64,000 nucleotides of DNA from Nocardioides glacieisoli (GTDB lineage Bacteria > Actinomycetota > Actinomycetes > Propionibacteriales > Nocardioidaceae): contig NZ_SDWS01000015.1 of the NCBI RefSeq assembly GCF_004137245.1, positions 1 through 64,000 on the forward strand, written 5' to 3'. This document shows, in pieces, positions 1-9,600 of this stretch (the first letter of the stretch is position 1; every line of letters begins with the position of its first letter). The translations under genes and the position numbers were made by a program. A model generated the notes under the pieces. It was not told where the DNA came from, searched no databases, and worked only from the letters and a program-made list of their open reading frames with translations.

Positions 1-162
1 CTCGCCGCCGACGGCTCACGCCCCTACCGACCAGCCCGCCCGACGAGAGCCGAACCATGCTGAACTGGGAAGAGCCCCATTGCCCGGCTGGCGTGCGCGT
101 GGGTGTGTTCGTGGGTGGTCATCGGGAGCTCCGACGTCTCGGGAGTGGGTTCGCTCCGTCAA

Positions 163-183
163 CATATACCCCCTAGGGGTATA
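163..183. promoter_or_regulatory. CsoR-family-type operator (candidate)
   Basis: Perfect inverted repeat with 9-bp arms ATATACCCC and GGGGTATAT around CTA. This is the form of operators bound by CsoR-family regulators (copper CsoR, persulfide CstR and relatives), which centre on TACCCC/GGGGTA halves. It overlaps a possible -10 (TATATT, 180-185) for the + gene starting at 226. It could equally serve a minus-strand gene lying beyond the left edge. The inducing signal cannot be told from the site alone. Confidence 0.6.
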
Positions 184-225
184 TTCCGCGGGTCGTTCAC
201 CTGCTCGTCGCCCGTGGTCCGTAGG

Positions 226-1770
226 GTGATCGTCGTGCCCGAGGTGATCCGTCGCGACCCCCTCGTGCCACTCGTCGGGATCGTCTCCGTGATCGTCTAC
301 GCGCTGCACGGCTTCCACGGCGCCCTCACGCGAGACCTCGGCATCTACAGCTACGCCGGCCAGCAGGTCGCGGACGGCGTGCCGCCCTACCTCGGCGTCC
401 TCAACCGCGCGGGTCCGCTGGCCCACGCGCTGCCGGGTGTCGGCGCGCTCGTCGCTCGCGTGGGCGGGCTCGACGAGCTGGTGACGATGCGGGTCGTCTT
501 CATGCTGATGGCGACCGCGGCGGTCTGCATGGTCTACCTGCTCGGTCGCGACCTCTTCGACTCCCGCGCTGCCGGCCTCGTCGCCGCGAGCGCGCTGCTG
601 TCGTTCCACGGCTTCATCCAGTACGCCTCCGACGGCCCGCGTGAGAAGACCCCGATGACCCTCTTCGTCATCGTCGCGCTCTGGGCGGTCACCCGGCGCA
701 GGTGGTTCACCGCCGGCGTCTTCACCAGTCTGGCGACGCTGTGCCTGCAGACCGCGTTCTTCAGCACCTTCGCCGCCGTCGCCGTGGCGGTGCTGCTGGT
801 CGCCTCCCCTCGCGTGGCCGGCCGGGCCAAGGCCTTCATCCGGGTGGCCCTCGGCGGTCTGGCGCCGGTGGCCGTCCTCGCGACGTGGTTCGCACTGGCC
901 GGCTCGCTGCGCGAGGCGTGGGACGCGTTCTACGTGATCAACCGCGACTACACCGTGCCCGACCCGGTCGCCGACGACCTGGACCAGGTCTGGTTGGGCC
1001 TGCAGGAGGCGTACGGCGTCACCGTCTGGCTGCTGGTCGGCGGCATCGCCGCTCTCGGGCTGGTGACCCTCGCCGCCGTCGTGCCACGCGCACGCCGCGC
1101 GTTCCCCGCGCTCGCCGTGCTCCCTGCGATGACAGCGGGACTGCTCGCCGGGCTGTGGTGGATCACGAAGGAGTACGACTCCTGGGCCGACCTCTTCCCG
1201 CTCCTGCCGTTCGCCGCCCTCGGGCTGGGCGCGGCCACCGCCGTCGTCGTACGCCGTCTCCCTCCGCGCCCGCAGGGGACCGTCGCGGCCGTGGCAGCCG
1301 CCGCCTGCCTGGCGCTGGCCCTGAACTACTCGCTCACCACCCGTGACGACACCCTCGACCTCCAGCGCGAGGCCACGGACGCGGTGCTGGCGCAGCTCCC
1401 GGAGGACGCCACGATCACCTCGGTCGAGGGCCCGCAGCCGCTCGTGCTGACCGGCCGCACGAACCCGACGCGCTACCAGATGTTCCGCAGCGGCCTCCAG
1501 GACTACATGGAGGACACCTGGCCGGGCGGTTACGACGGCTTCAAGCGCGACCTCGTCGCCGACCGACCGGACCTGGTCTCCACCGGAGAGACCGTCTCGC
1601 TCACATGGCGGCGCGCGCTGATGCCCGACTACGTCTTCGTCGGCCGGGCGCCGCAGTGGGAGTGGTACGCCCGCGCCGACCTCGGCGCGGAGACGATCGC
1701 GGCGCTGCGCGAGGCCGCCGACCACGACCCGGCCGATCCGTTCGCGGTGCTGGAAGACCACCCGGAGTGA
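226..1770 (+). CDS. GT-C-like membrane glycosyltransferase
   Basis: A 514-residue polytopic membrane protein. It has an N-terminal membrane segment, then a first extracytoplasmic loop with an Asp in RDLGIYSYAGQ, about ten hydrophobic segments to roughly residue 380, and a soluble C-terminal tail. This layout fits GT-C enzymes (ArnT/PMT-like) that move a sugar from a polyprenyl-phosphate donor outside the membrane, but the acceptor is unknown. The GTG at 226 follows GTAGGG; GTGs at 235 and 244 are alternatives. The reading frame stays open upstream to 103, but that part runs through the CsoR-type operator and has no membrane-protein character, so I exclude it. The stop overlaps the flippase start (GTGA), so the two are translationally coupled. 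Confidence 0.75.
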   Translation: MIVVPEVIRRDPLVPLVGIVSVIVYALHGFHGALTRDLGIYSYAGQQVADGVPPYLGVLNRAGPLAHALPGVGALVARVGGLDELVTMRVVFMLMATAAVCMVYLLGRDLFDSRAAGLVAASALLSFHGFIQYASDGPREKTPMTLFVIVALWAVTRRRWFTAGVFTSLATLCLQTAFFSTFAAVAVAVLLVASPRVAGRAKAFIRVALGGLAPVAVLATWFALAGSLREAWDAFYVINRDYTVPDPVADDLDQVWLGLQEAYGVTVWLLVGGIAALGLVTLAAVVPRARRAFPALAVLPAMTAGLLAGLWWITKEYDSWADLFPLLPFAALGLGAATAVVVRRLPPRPQGTVAAVAAAACLALALNYSLTTRDDTLDLQREATDAVLAQLPEDATITSVEGPQPLVLTGRTNPTRYQMFRSGLQDYMEDTWPGGYDGFKRDLVADRPDLVSTGETVSLTWRRALMPDYVFVGRAPQWEWYARADLGAETIAALREAADHDPADPFAVLEDHPE

Positions 1771-2987
1771 CCCGCCGCGCCCCGGCCCTGCTCGCCGCCG
1801 GATCCGTGGTCAGTGGACTGCTGGCCTACGTGCTCTTCGCGCTTGTCACCCGGGGGCTCGGTGCCGAGATGGCAGCACCGGTGTCGGTGCTGTGGACGCA
1901 GTGGACCTTCGCCGCCGCGGCCGTCACCTTCCCGCTGCAGCACTGGATCACCCGCAGCGTGGTCGCCGGACACGAGGGAGACGTGAACCGTGCGGCCGCT
2001 CGGGTGGCCGGGACCGTGGTCGCCGTCGCGCTGGCCCTCGGGATCGTCGCCTGGCTGCTGCGCGAGCGCCTCTTCCACCGCGACGACGTGTGGTTCCCGC
2101 TGCTCGTGGTGCTGGTGACGCTGGGCTGCGCTGCCGTGGGCGTGACGCGAGGGGGGCTCGCGGGTCGCGGCCGCTTCGGTGCGGTCGCCGTCAGCCTGGT
2201 CGCCGAGAACGCCTTGCGCTGCGTCCTGGTCGGCGCCCTCCTCGTCGCCGACGTGCACGACCCGGAGCTCCACGGGCTGGCCCTCGTCGCGGGCGGGCTG
2301 GTCGCGCTGTGGCCGTCCGCGTGGCGCTTCCGCGGCTCGGGTGACGGTGGCGACACCAGCGCCTTCGCGTTCCTCGGCGGGGCCTCGAGCGGGCAGTCCG
2401 TCGCGCAGGGCGTGCTCACCGGGGGCGCCGTCCTGCTGGCGCTGCTGGGCGGCTCGGCCGCCGAGGTGACCGCGATGTTCGCCGCGCTGGCGCTCTTCCG
2501 CGCGCCCTACATGGTCGTCCTCGGCACGCTCCCACAGCTGACCGAGCGCGTCACGACGTACGTCGTCTCCGGTGCCGTCGACCGGCTGCGCGCGCTGGCG
2601 CGGGGTCTGATGGTCCTCACGGTCGTCGCGGTCCCGCTGGCCGGGGTCTTCGGCGCGGTGCTCGGGCCGTGGCTGCTGCGGCTGGTCTTCGGCAGCACCG
2701 TGGTCGTGGGTGCGGAGGTCTCAGCACTGGTCGCCGCCGGGTGCACGCTGGCAGTCGCCAACGTGGTCCTGATGGTGGCCGCCCTCGCGGGCGACCGGCC
2801 GCTCCGGGTGGCGGGCGCGTGGGCGGCAGCCGTCGGCACCGGGGCCGTCGCGACGGTGGCGTTCGCCGGCCTGTCGCCGGTCCCGCGGACGGCAGCGGTC
2901 TTCCTCGCCACCGAGGTCGTCGCCGCGCTCGCTCTCGCGGTCGTGGCGTGGCGCTCGCTCAGGCTCGGTCGGAACGCCCGGGCTTGA
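1767..2987 (+). CDS. Polysaccharide (O-antigen/MviN-like) flippase
   Basis: A 406-residue, almost wholly hydrophobic protein with 12 or so predicted membrane helices and few charged residues. This is the build of MOP-superfamily lipid-linked oligosaccharide flippases (Wzx/PST). The early stretch LFALVTRGLGAEM followed by an aromatic, Arg-containing helix is typical of that family. The GTG at 1767 overlaps the upstream stop by 4 bp, which fixes the start. It probably moves the lipid-linked glycan made by the neighbouring enzymes. Its 3' end overlaps the 3' end of the convergent methyltransferase gene by 29 bp, so no room exists for a separate terminator. Confidence 0.72.
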   Translation: MTRRAPALLAAGSVVSGLLAYVLFALVTRGLGAEMAAPVSVLWTQWTFAAAAVTFPLQHWITRSVVAGHEGDVNRAAARVAGTVVAVALALGIVAWLLRERLFHRDDVWFPLLVVLVTLGCAAVGVTRGGLAGRGRFGAVAVSLVAENALRCVLVGALLVADVHDPELHGLALVAGGLVALWPSAWRFRGSGDGGDTSAFAFLGGASSGQSVAQGVLTGGAVLLALLGGSAAEVTAMFAALALFRAPYMVVLGTLPQLTERVTTYVVSGAVDRLRALARGLMVLTVVAVPLAGVFGAVLGPWLLRLVFGSTVVVGAEVSALVAAGCTLAVANVVLMVAALAGDRPLRVAGAWAAAVGTGAVATVAFAGLSPVPRTAAVFLATEVVAALALAVVAWRSLRLGRNARA

Positions 2988-3693
2988 CCGCGACCAGCAG
3001 CACCGACGAGCCGTAGGGCAGGTCGCGGCGGCGCAGCACCCGCGCGTCCGCCCGGCACAGCCCCATCAGCACGCGATCCGCGCGCCCGGAGACCTGGGGG
3101 AGCCGGGTGTCGCCGGGCGGCGGGGGAGCGAGGCGTCGCTTCAGCCGCTCGGCGACGAACAGCGGGAAGACCCCGCTGAAGGCGTACGTCGCCCGCACGA
3201 CCTGCATCCCGCCGCCCTCGACCAGCCGGACCAGCTCGGGCCGGGTGTAGCGCCGGTGGTGGCCGGCCTGGACGTCGTGGTCGCTCCACGCCCACTGGTA
3301 GGCCGGCACGGACAGCAGCATCCGGCCGCCCGGCGCCAGCACGCGGGCCAGCTCGGCGACCGCGCGACCGTCGTCGGCGCAGTGCTCGACGACGTCGAAG
3401 GCCGAAACGACGTCGAAGGTCTCGTCGCCGAACGGCAGCTCGGTCGCCGACCCGCAGACGCCCTGACCGGGCACCAGCCCCTCGGGCAGGAGGTCGAGGC
3501 TGACGTGCTGCTGCTCACCGCGCATCCAGCCGACGCTCGGCGCGTCCGCACTGCCGACGTCGAGGGTGCGTCGCGGGGTGCCGAGGTGCGGCCGCATCAC
3601 CACGCCGAGCAGGTCGGCGCGCGCCCGGTGCCACCAGTAGCCCTGCGTGCGCAGCGAGGACGAGCCCGGCTGCAGCGGTTCTGCGGGACTCAC
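2959..3693 (-). CDS. SAM-dependent class I methyltransferase
   Basis: A 244-residue protein with a Methyltransf_11-type fold. The SAM loop is in TLDVGSADAPSVGW (around residues 32-45), an acidic stretch is followed by FDVVEHCADD, and the post-motif is VLAPGGRMLLSVP. The C-terminal half has YQWAWSDHDVQAGHHRRY, commonly seen in methyltransferases of polysaccharide clusters. It is the last gene of the minus operon. Its GTG start overlaps the stop of the aminotransferase gene (GTGA), which decides the start. Likely substrate is a sugar or a lipid-linked glycan intermediate; this is inference from context. Confidence 0.8.
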   Translation of the reverse strand: MSPAEPLQPGSSSLRTQGYWWHRARADLLGVVMRPHLGTPRRTLDVGSADAPSVGWMRGEQQHVSLDLLPEGLVPGQGVCGSATELPFGDETFDVVSAFDVVEHCADDGRAVAELARVLAPGGRMLLSVPAYQWAWSDHDVQAGHHRRYTRPELVRLVEGGGMQVVRATYAFSGVFPLFVAERLKRRLAPPPPGDTRLPQVSGRADRVLMGLCRADARVLRRRDLPYGSSVLLVAVKPGRSDRA

Positions 3694-4853
3694 CGGCTCT
3701 CGAGCGTCTCCGTCGTCGCCTCGACGAAGGTGGACACCACCCGGTCGAGGTCGCTGTCCGTCAGGTTGTTCCAGAACGGCAGCCGCAGCAGGCGGTCGGA
3801 GATGTCGCGCGAGACCGGGCACTCCGTCTCGCGCACCGCGAAGCTCCGGCCGGCGTCGGAGGCATCGAGCGGCTGGTAGTGGAACGTCGCCTGCACGCCG
3901 GACTTCCGCATCAGCTCGAGCACGTCGTTGCGACGGTCGCGGTCGGGCAGCAGCACGTAGAACATGTGGTGCGCGGAGGTGCGCTCCGGCGGCACGTGCA
4001 TGAGCTCGAAGCCGAGCTGGTCGGCGTACGGCGCCAGCGAGGTCGTGTAGTGCTCGACGACCGCGCGCCGCTTGGCCTGGATCACCTCGCGCATCTCGAG
4101 CTGGGCGTAGAGGTAGGCCGCGAGCATGTCGGAGAGGCCGAACGACGAGCCCGTGTCCTTCCAGGTGTACTTGTCGACCTGGCCGAGCATGAACGCGTGG
4201 CGGTTGGTGCCCTTGTCGTAGAGCACCCGGGCGCGCTCGACGTCGTCCGGGTCGTTGAGCACGAGGGCGCCGCCCTCGCCGCAGACGAAGTTCTTGGTCT
4301 CGTGGAAGCTCAGCGTGGCGAAGCGGCCGAGGCTGCCGAGCGGCTGGTCGCGCCAGGTGCCGAAGAGTCCGTGCGCGTTGTCCTCGATGAGGCGGACCTC
4401 GGGCCACTTCGCCAGGACGGCGCGGATGCCGTCGACGTCGCAGGCGATGCCGGCGTAGTGGACGATCACGACCGCGCGCACGTGCTCGTCCAGCAGGGTC
4501 TCGAGGTGCGCCGGGTCGAGGCCGAGCGTGACCGGCTCGATGTCGCAGAAGACGAGGCCGGCGCCCTGGCGCGCGAAGGCGAGCCCGGTGCTGGTGAAGG
4601 TGAAGGACGGCACGACCACCGTGTCGCCCTCCTGCAGGTCGAGCAGCATCGCGGACAGCTCCAGCGCCGCGGTGCACGAGGTCGTCATCAGCACCTCGGC
4701 GGCGCCGGTCTCGTCGCGCAGCAGCTCGGCGGCGCGCCGGGTGAACTCGCCACCGGAGGCGAGGTGCCCGCCGCGTGCAGCGTCCTGGACGTAGTCGAGC
4801 TCGCGTCCCTCGAGGGCGGGGACGTTGAACGCGACGTCGGGGAGCTCGCTCAC
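3690..4853 (-). CDS. wecE: dTDP-4-amino-4,6-dideoxygalactose transaminase (WecE/RffA-like)
   Basis: A 387-residue PLP-dependent DegT/DnrJ/EryC1-family sugar aminotransferase. It follows E. coli WecE along its whole length, including FTRRAAELL, VLMTTSCTAALE, VHYAGIACD, the PLP-phosphate region EDNA (Asp158), the Schiff-base lysine in LSFHETKNF (Lys187), KGTNRHAF, GQVDKYTWKDTGSS and LLRLPFWNNL. WecE converts dTDP-4-keto-6-deoxyglucose to dTDP-4-amino-4,6-dideoxygalactose (Fuc4N donor) using glutamate. Two GTGs are adjacent; the one at 4853 gives the usual GTGA overlap and lies 7 nt after GGAAGGAAGG. It predicts an aminodeoxy sugar in the surface glycan. Confidence 0.85.
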   Translation of the reverse strand: MSELPDVAFNVPALEGRELDYVQDAARGGHLASGGEFTRRAAELLRDETGAAEVLMTTSCTAALELSAMLLDLQEGDTVVVPSFTFTSTGLAFARQGAGLVFCDIEPVTLGLDPAHLETLLDEHVRAVVIVHYAGIACDVDGIRAVLAKWPEVRLIEDNAHGLFGTWRDQPLGSLGRFATLSFHETKNFVCGEGGALVLNDPDDVERARVLYDKGTNRHAFMLGQVDKYTWKDTGSSFGLSDMLAAYLYAQLEMREVIQAKRRAVVEHYTTSLAPYADQLGFELMHVPPERTSAHHMFYVLLPDRDRRNDVLELMRKSGVQATFHYQPLDASDAGRSFAVRETECPVSRDISDRLLRLPFWNNLTDSDLDRVVSTFVEATTETLESR

Positions 4854-5608
4854 CACGGCACCTTCCTTCCAAGCAGGTCGGCCAGCGCGGCGTTGCTCAC
4901 CGCGTAGTACTCCTCCAGAGTGCCCCGCAGCGCCTCGCCCAATACAGGCGTCGCGGCTGAACTCTGGTTGACGGGTCGGCTCGGCGGCGTGGGCGTCAGC
5001 GTGGGCGCCGCGCCGAGCTCGCCCACGAGCTCGGTGAGCACCGCGGGGTCGGCCAGCAGCTCCTCCAGGAACACCACGTGGGTCGAGTGGGGGAACCTCG
5101 ACGTCCACGACGGGAGGTGGTCGACGTACCGCCCGCGGCGGACGTAGGCGAAGGGGGAGACGGACGAGGCGGCCGGGTCCCACACCTGCTCCCCGTCCAG
5201 GTCGGCGCGCAGCGCCTCCTCGAGGTCGCGCGTCTCGAGCCCGTGGTCCGTGCTGAACCGCCAGTTGCTCACCGCCCGCTGCACCGGGTCGCGGAGCACG
5301 ACCACGACGGAGGGCACGCCCAGCATCTGCGCAGCCCGCTCGGGCGCTCCCGGGACCTCGAGGTAGCTGGTGCTCTTGTCGAGGAGGAGCGTCTCGTCGG
5401 TCGCGTGGGCGAACCACGTCGCGTCGTACCACTCGTGACCGCGCGCGGCGAGGTCGTCGTCGCAGAACACCTTGGGCTCCGGGCGCGACGGGCGGGCCAG
5501 GGTGATCTGCGGGTGCGCGTCGAGCGCGGCACCGACGTACGTCGTCCCGCACCTCTGGGCGCCCACCAGCAGCACGTGCCGGGCCGGATGCCCCTCGTCT
5601 CCCGTCAT
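4850..5608 (-). CDS. PAPS-dependent sulfotransferase
   Basis: A 252-residue Sulfotransfer_1/3-type enzyme that moves sulfate from PAPS to a hydroxyl or amine. The 5'-phosphosulfate loop is VGAQRCGTTYV (residues 15-25) and the 3'-phosphate motif is VVLRDPVQRAVSNW, with Arg106 and Ser114 in the expected places. A KSTSYL segment lies between them. It starts at an ATG overlapping the stop of the GT2 gene (ATGA) and ends in a GTGA overlap with wecE, so it sits inside a tightly coupled glycan operon. A sulfated glycan or glycolipid is the inferred product. The family also includes enzymes acting on small molecules, so the acceptor stays open. Confidence 0.8.
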   Translation of the reverse strand: MTGDEGHPARHVLLVGAQRCGTTYVGAALDAHPQITLARPSRPEPKVFCDDDLAARGHEWYDATWFAHATDETLLLDKSTSYLEVPGAPERAAQMLGVPSVVVVLRDPVQRAVSNWRFSTDHGLETRDLEEALRADLDGEQVWDPAASSVSPFAYVRRGRYVDHLPSWTSRFPHSTHVVFLEELLADPAVLTELVGELGAAPTLTPTPPSRPVNQSSAATPVLGEALRGTLEEYYAVSNAALADLLGRKVPW

Positions 5609-6570
5609 GAGGAGACCCGCTCGGAGACGTGGTAGGTCGTGACCGCGCTGACCGCGTTGAGGGTGCGGACGACGTACTCACCCAGCATCGACAGCAGCAT
5701 GATCACGACCCCGTTGAGGACGGCCAGCAGCACCGCGATCGTCGTCCAGCCGGGGACGGCGCTGTCCACGAAGAACGACCGCACCAGGTAGAAGAGGCCG
5801 AGCAGGAAGCTGATCCCGGCGACGGCGAAGCCCAGCGCCGCGGCCGCCCGCAGCGGGAAGACCGAGTAGCTGAAGAGGATGGTCAGCACCAGCGAGGTGA
5901 TCCGGCGAAGGCCGTAGTTGCTGGTGCCGTCGGCCCGGGGGTCGTGTCGGACCAGGACGTCGGCCGGGCTGTGGGAGAACATCAGCGCCTGGCCGGTGAT
6001 GTAGGGGTGGGCGGTGCGCGAGCCGCAGATCCGCTCGACCACGTCGCGGTGCAGGATCCGGAAGTTGGACACCGCGAGGTCGCGCGGCTGCTCGAACACG
6101 CGGCGATTGATCAGGTCGATCAGCTTGCTGCCCAGCCGCCGGTAGCCCGGTGCCTGCTTGCGCTCGAAGCGACCGAAGACGACGTCGTGACCCTCCAGCG
6201 CCTTGTCGATGAGCAGGAGCAGCTGGTCGGGCGGGTTCTGCAGGTCGTCGTCCATGGTGATCACGTAGTCGCCCGTGGACTCGCGGAGGCCGGCGAGGTT
6301 GGCGTGGTGCTGGCCGTAGTTGCGGAGCAGGTCGAGGGCGACCACGTGCGACGAGCGCCGCGCGAGGTCGGCGATGACGTCCCAGCTGCCGTCGCGGCTG
6401 CCGTCGTTGACCAGGACCACCTGGTAGCGCAGGCTCGCGGCCTCGAAGACCTCGACGACGCGGTCGACGGTCGAGCCGACCACTGCTTCGCTGTTGTAGA
6501 CCGGGATCACGACGGAGTAGGTCCAGGCTGATCGGTCGGGGGCGGATCGCTCGGGCACCCGAGCGAGCAT
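5605..6570 (-). CDS. GT2 polyprenyl-phosphate glycosyltransferase (ArnC/GtrB-like)
   Basis: A 321-residue protein with a GT-A domain. It has YSVVIPVYNSE at the N-terminus, VVLVNDGSRDGSW, the metal-binding DDD (107-109) in ITMDDDLQNPPD and the TSNYG-type motif near 235. Two C-terminal membrane helices lie at about 245-270 and 282-305. This is the dolichol/undecaprenyl-phosphate sugar synthase layout: the enzyme charges polyprenyl-phosphate with a sugar from a nucleotide donor on the cytoplasmic side. Its product is the kind of donor a GT-C enzyme such as the 226-1770 protein would use. The ATG at 6570 is the first in-frame start next to conserved sequence. It is the first gene of the minus operon. 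Confidence 0.85.
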   Translation of the reverse strand: MLARVPERSAPDRSAWTYSVVIPVYNSEAVVGSTVDRVVEVFEAASLRYQVVLVNDGSRDGSWDVIADLARRSSHVVALDLLRNYGQHHANLAGLRESTGDYVITMDDDLQNPPDQLLLLIDKALEGHDVVFGRFERKQAPGYRRLGSKLIDLINRRVFEQPRDLAVSNFRILHRDVVERICGSRTAHPYITGQALMFSHSPADVLVRHDPRADGTSNYGLRRITSLVLTILFSYSVFPLRAAAALGFAVAGISFLLGLFYLVRSFFVDSAVPGWTTIAVLLAVLNGVVIMLLSMLGEYVVRTLNAVSAVTTYHVSERVSS

Positions 6571-6672
6571 ATGGCCCTCCGGCCTGCCGGGGGGACGGCC
6601 GGTCCTGTCGTCCCACCCGCACGGGCGAACGACCGATATCCTCCCGGCACCGCACGGTGAGGAGGGGTGGCC

Positions 6673-9600
6673 ATGACGGGCTCGCGTTCCTCGCGATCGC
6701 ACGGCTGGTCGCCGGTGCGCCACGCGTGGCGCTCGGCGTGGGGACACCGCCGTGGCCAGGCGGTCGCACTGGTCGCCATCTCCACCCTCATCACCGCCTG
6801 CACGGCCTTCGCCCCGGTGTACGACCGCGCGATGCAGCAGGCGCTCGTCGACACCCTGCTGGCGCAGGCGACACCCGCCGAGGCGAGCGTCACGCTCGTG
6901 TCGGAGAGCAGTGACTTCGCCGGCGGGGCGATCGACTCGCGCGACCCGCGCGAGGTCGCCGCGCTCATCCCCGACGACGTGGCTGCCCGGCTCGGGCCCG
7001 TCGTGCTCGGCCGCACCGCCATCGTCACGCCGACGACCGGTGAGGTGCCCCCGGCGGGTCTGCTCCTGTGGCGTGACGGTGCCTGCGAGCACGTACGCCT
7101 GCTGAGCGGCACCTGCCCGGACGCGACCGGCGAGATCCTGGTCAGCGAGGCCGACGTCGAGAACTTCGGGCTCCGCCCGGGGGCCGAGCGCGTGGTCAAC
7201 CCGGTCTACATCGATGATCAGCAGCCCGCCGTGCGCCTCGAGGTCGTGGGCACCTACGCCCCACGCGACGATGCGTGGTGGCAGGGCCAGCGGACGGTCG
7301 GCTTCTCGAGCATCACGCGGGGGCTCGAGCCCTCGGCCAACCACGACGCATGGCTCACGGTCGAGCAGACATTCGTCGACGCGCCCATCCTCACCGGGGA
7401 GACCTCGCAGGCGGGCGCCCCCGTGGACACCACGGACGGCGACGTCGACTCCCTCACGGCGTTGGGCGAGGGCGTCCAGGAGATCGCCGGCGCCATGGAC
7501 CTGCGCGGCGCCGACCTGGAGCTCCGGACCGGGGTCGACGAGCTGACCGACGACCTCCGCGCGCAGGTCGCGCAGGCGCACCGCACCGTGCCGCTGCTGC
7601 TGGCGCCGATGGCCGTGCTGTCCGTCTTCGTGCTGTGGCTCGTGCTGACCGCGGCAACGTCCGCGCGACGCGGGGAGGTCGCGGTGGCACGACTGCGCGG
7701 TCGTGGGCCGGCCGGGGCGGCCGCCCTGCTGCTCCTCGAGCTCCTCCCCGCCCTCCTCGTCGGGGTGGTCCCCGGGGCGCTGGTGGCCCTGGCCGGCGGG
7801 GAGGTCGTCCGCCGCCTGCTGCCGGGCGAGTCGACCTTCGAGGCCGGTCCGGGCTTCGCGGCGGCCGTGCTGCTCGCGTTGGTCGCCGTCGTGCTGACCA
7901 CCCTCGCCGCCGCGGTCCGCACGGCCCGCGAGCCCCTGCACGACGTGGTCCGCAGCGGACCCGTCGCCTCGGCCCCGTGGGCCTTCGGGGCGGTGGAGGC
8001 CTTCGTGGTCGCCTCCGTGGGCACCGGCGTGGTGGCGTTCGCCAGCGGCAGCCTGCAGGGTCCTCTTGCGTTGGCCGGGCCGGCGCTGACGGCGCTGCTC
8101 ACCGGCCTCCTGCTCGCACACCTGGTCGGCCCAGCGGAGCGTGCGCTCGGACGCCGTCTGCTGGGCCGGGGGTGGCTCGTCACCGGCACCAGCCTGCTCG
8201 AGACCGGGCGTCGCTCCGAGGGCCGCACGGTCATCGTGGTCGTCACCGTCGCGTGTGCGCTGGCGACCTTCTCGATGGACGCCCTCACGATCGGCGAGCG
8301 CAACCGGTCGACCGCCAGCCAGCACGAGGCGGGTGCTCCCGCGGTGGCCGGCGTGCCCGGCGGCGACCTCGACGCGGTCCGGGCGGCGCTGGCGGTGGCG
8401 GACCCGACCGGCAGCCGCGCGACGCCCGTGCTCGTCGGCCGCGACACCCTGGCCGTCGACGCGGTCGTGTTCCGCCGGATCGCGTTCTTCCCCAGGCAGG
8501 CACCCACGGCCGAGGAGTGGCGCGCGATCGCACCTCCGGACGACCAGCCCGTGGAGATCACCGGGAGCCGGGTGGCGCTCGACGTGTGGAGCGACGGGCT
8601 CGAGGCAGACGACATCTTCGGCAGCGAGGTCGACGTGCGGCTCAGCCTCGTCGTCACCTCCGCCACCGGCGTACGCCGTGCGGCCACGCTCGGCTTCCTG
8701 CCGTCCGACGGCGCGCGCGGACGATTGACGGGCACGATCGACGCCTGCGAGGAGGGCTGCCGACTGGCCGCCCTGCAGCTCGCGACGGCACAGGGTGCCA
8801 ACATCCGGGGCGAGCTCGAGCTCGCCGACCTGCGCGTCGACGGTCGCCCGGTCGACTGGGTGTCGTCGGCCTCCGACTGGAACACGACGCAGGACGAGGA
8901 CACCCTCATCGAACCCGTCGCCGGCTCGGAGGGGTCCGTCCGGTTCGCGATCGACGCCAGCGGGTTCTACCCCGTCGAGGTGTCTCCTGCCTGGGTCCCG
9001 GCCGCCGTGCCGGCCCTGCTGACCGACGACCACCCCGATTCCGACGACGAGCCCCTGGCCGTCCAGGGATCCGACGGCATCGAGCGCCCGGGCGACGAGG
9101 TCGGCCGGGTCGTCCTCCTGCCCGCGATGCCCGACGGCTCCGCCCTCGTCGACCTCGACGCCGTCACCCGGGGAGCTGCGATCACCCGCGACAGCCGTAT
9201 CGAGATCTGGATGGACGACGCCCCGGACCTCGAAGCGGCCGTGCGCTCGGCGCTGGGGGAGCGTGACCTCGCCCTGGGCGACGTGCGCCGCTACGCCGAC
9301 GTACGCCGGACCTACGACGACACCGTCGCCAGCTGGAGCCTGGCGCTGGGTGCAGCGGTCGCCCCCGCGGTCATGCTCCTGGCGCTGCTCGTCCTGCTGG
9401 TCCTCGCCGCCATCGGCTGGCGCACCCGCGCCCGCGACCTCGCCGTGCTCCGGCTCAACGGCGTCGACCGACGCACGACCCGACGGCTCGGCGTCTGGGC
9501 CCGGCTGCCGGCGGTCCTGATCGGGGTCGTCGGCGGCGTCCTCGCCGGGCTCGGAGGGGCTGCTCTGGCCATGCCGGACGTGGCGTTCCTCCCCGAGGCC

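Noticed and set aside
24..122. Short His-rich minus-strand peptide near the left edge
   Set aside because: 32 codons, no ribosome site, no family, and the sequence loses its His-rich character halfway. It is too weak to call, though it lies downstream of the CsoR-type operator.
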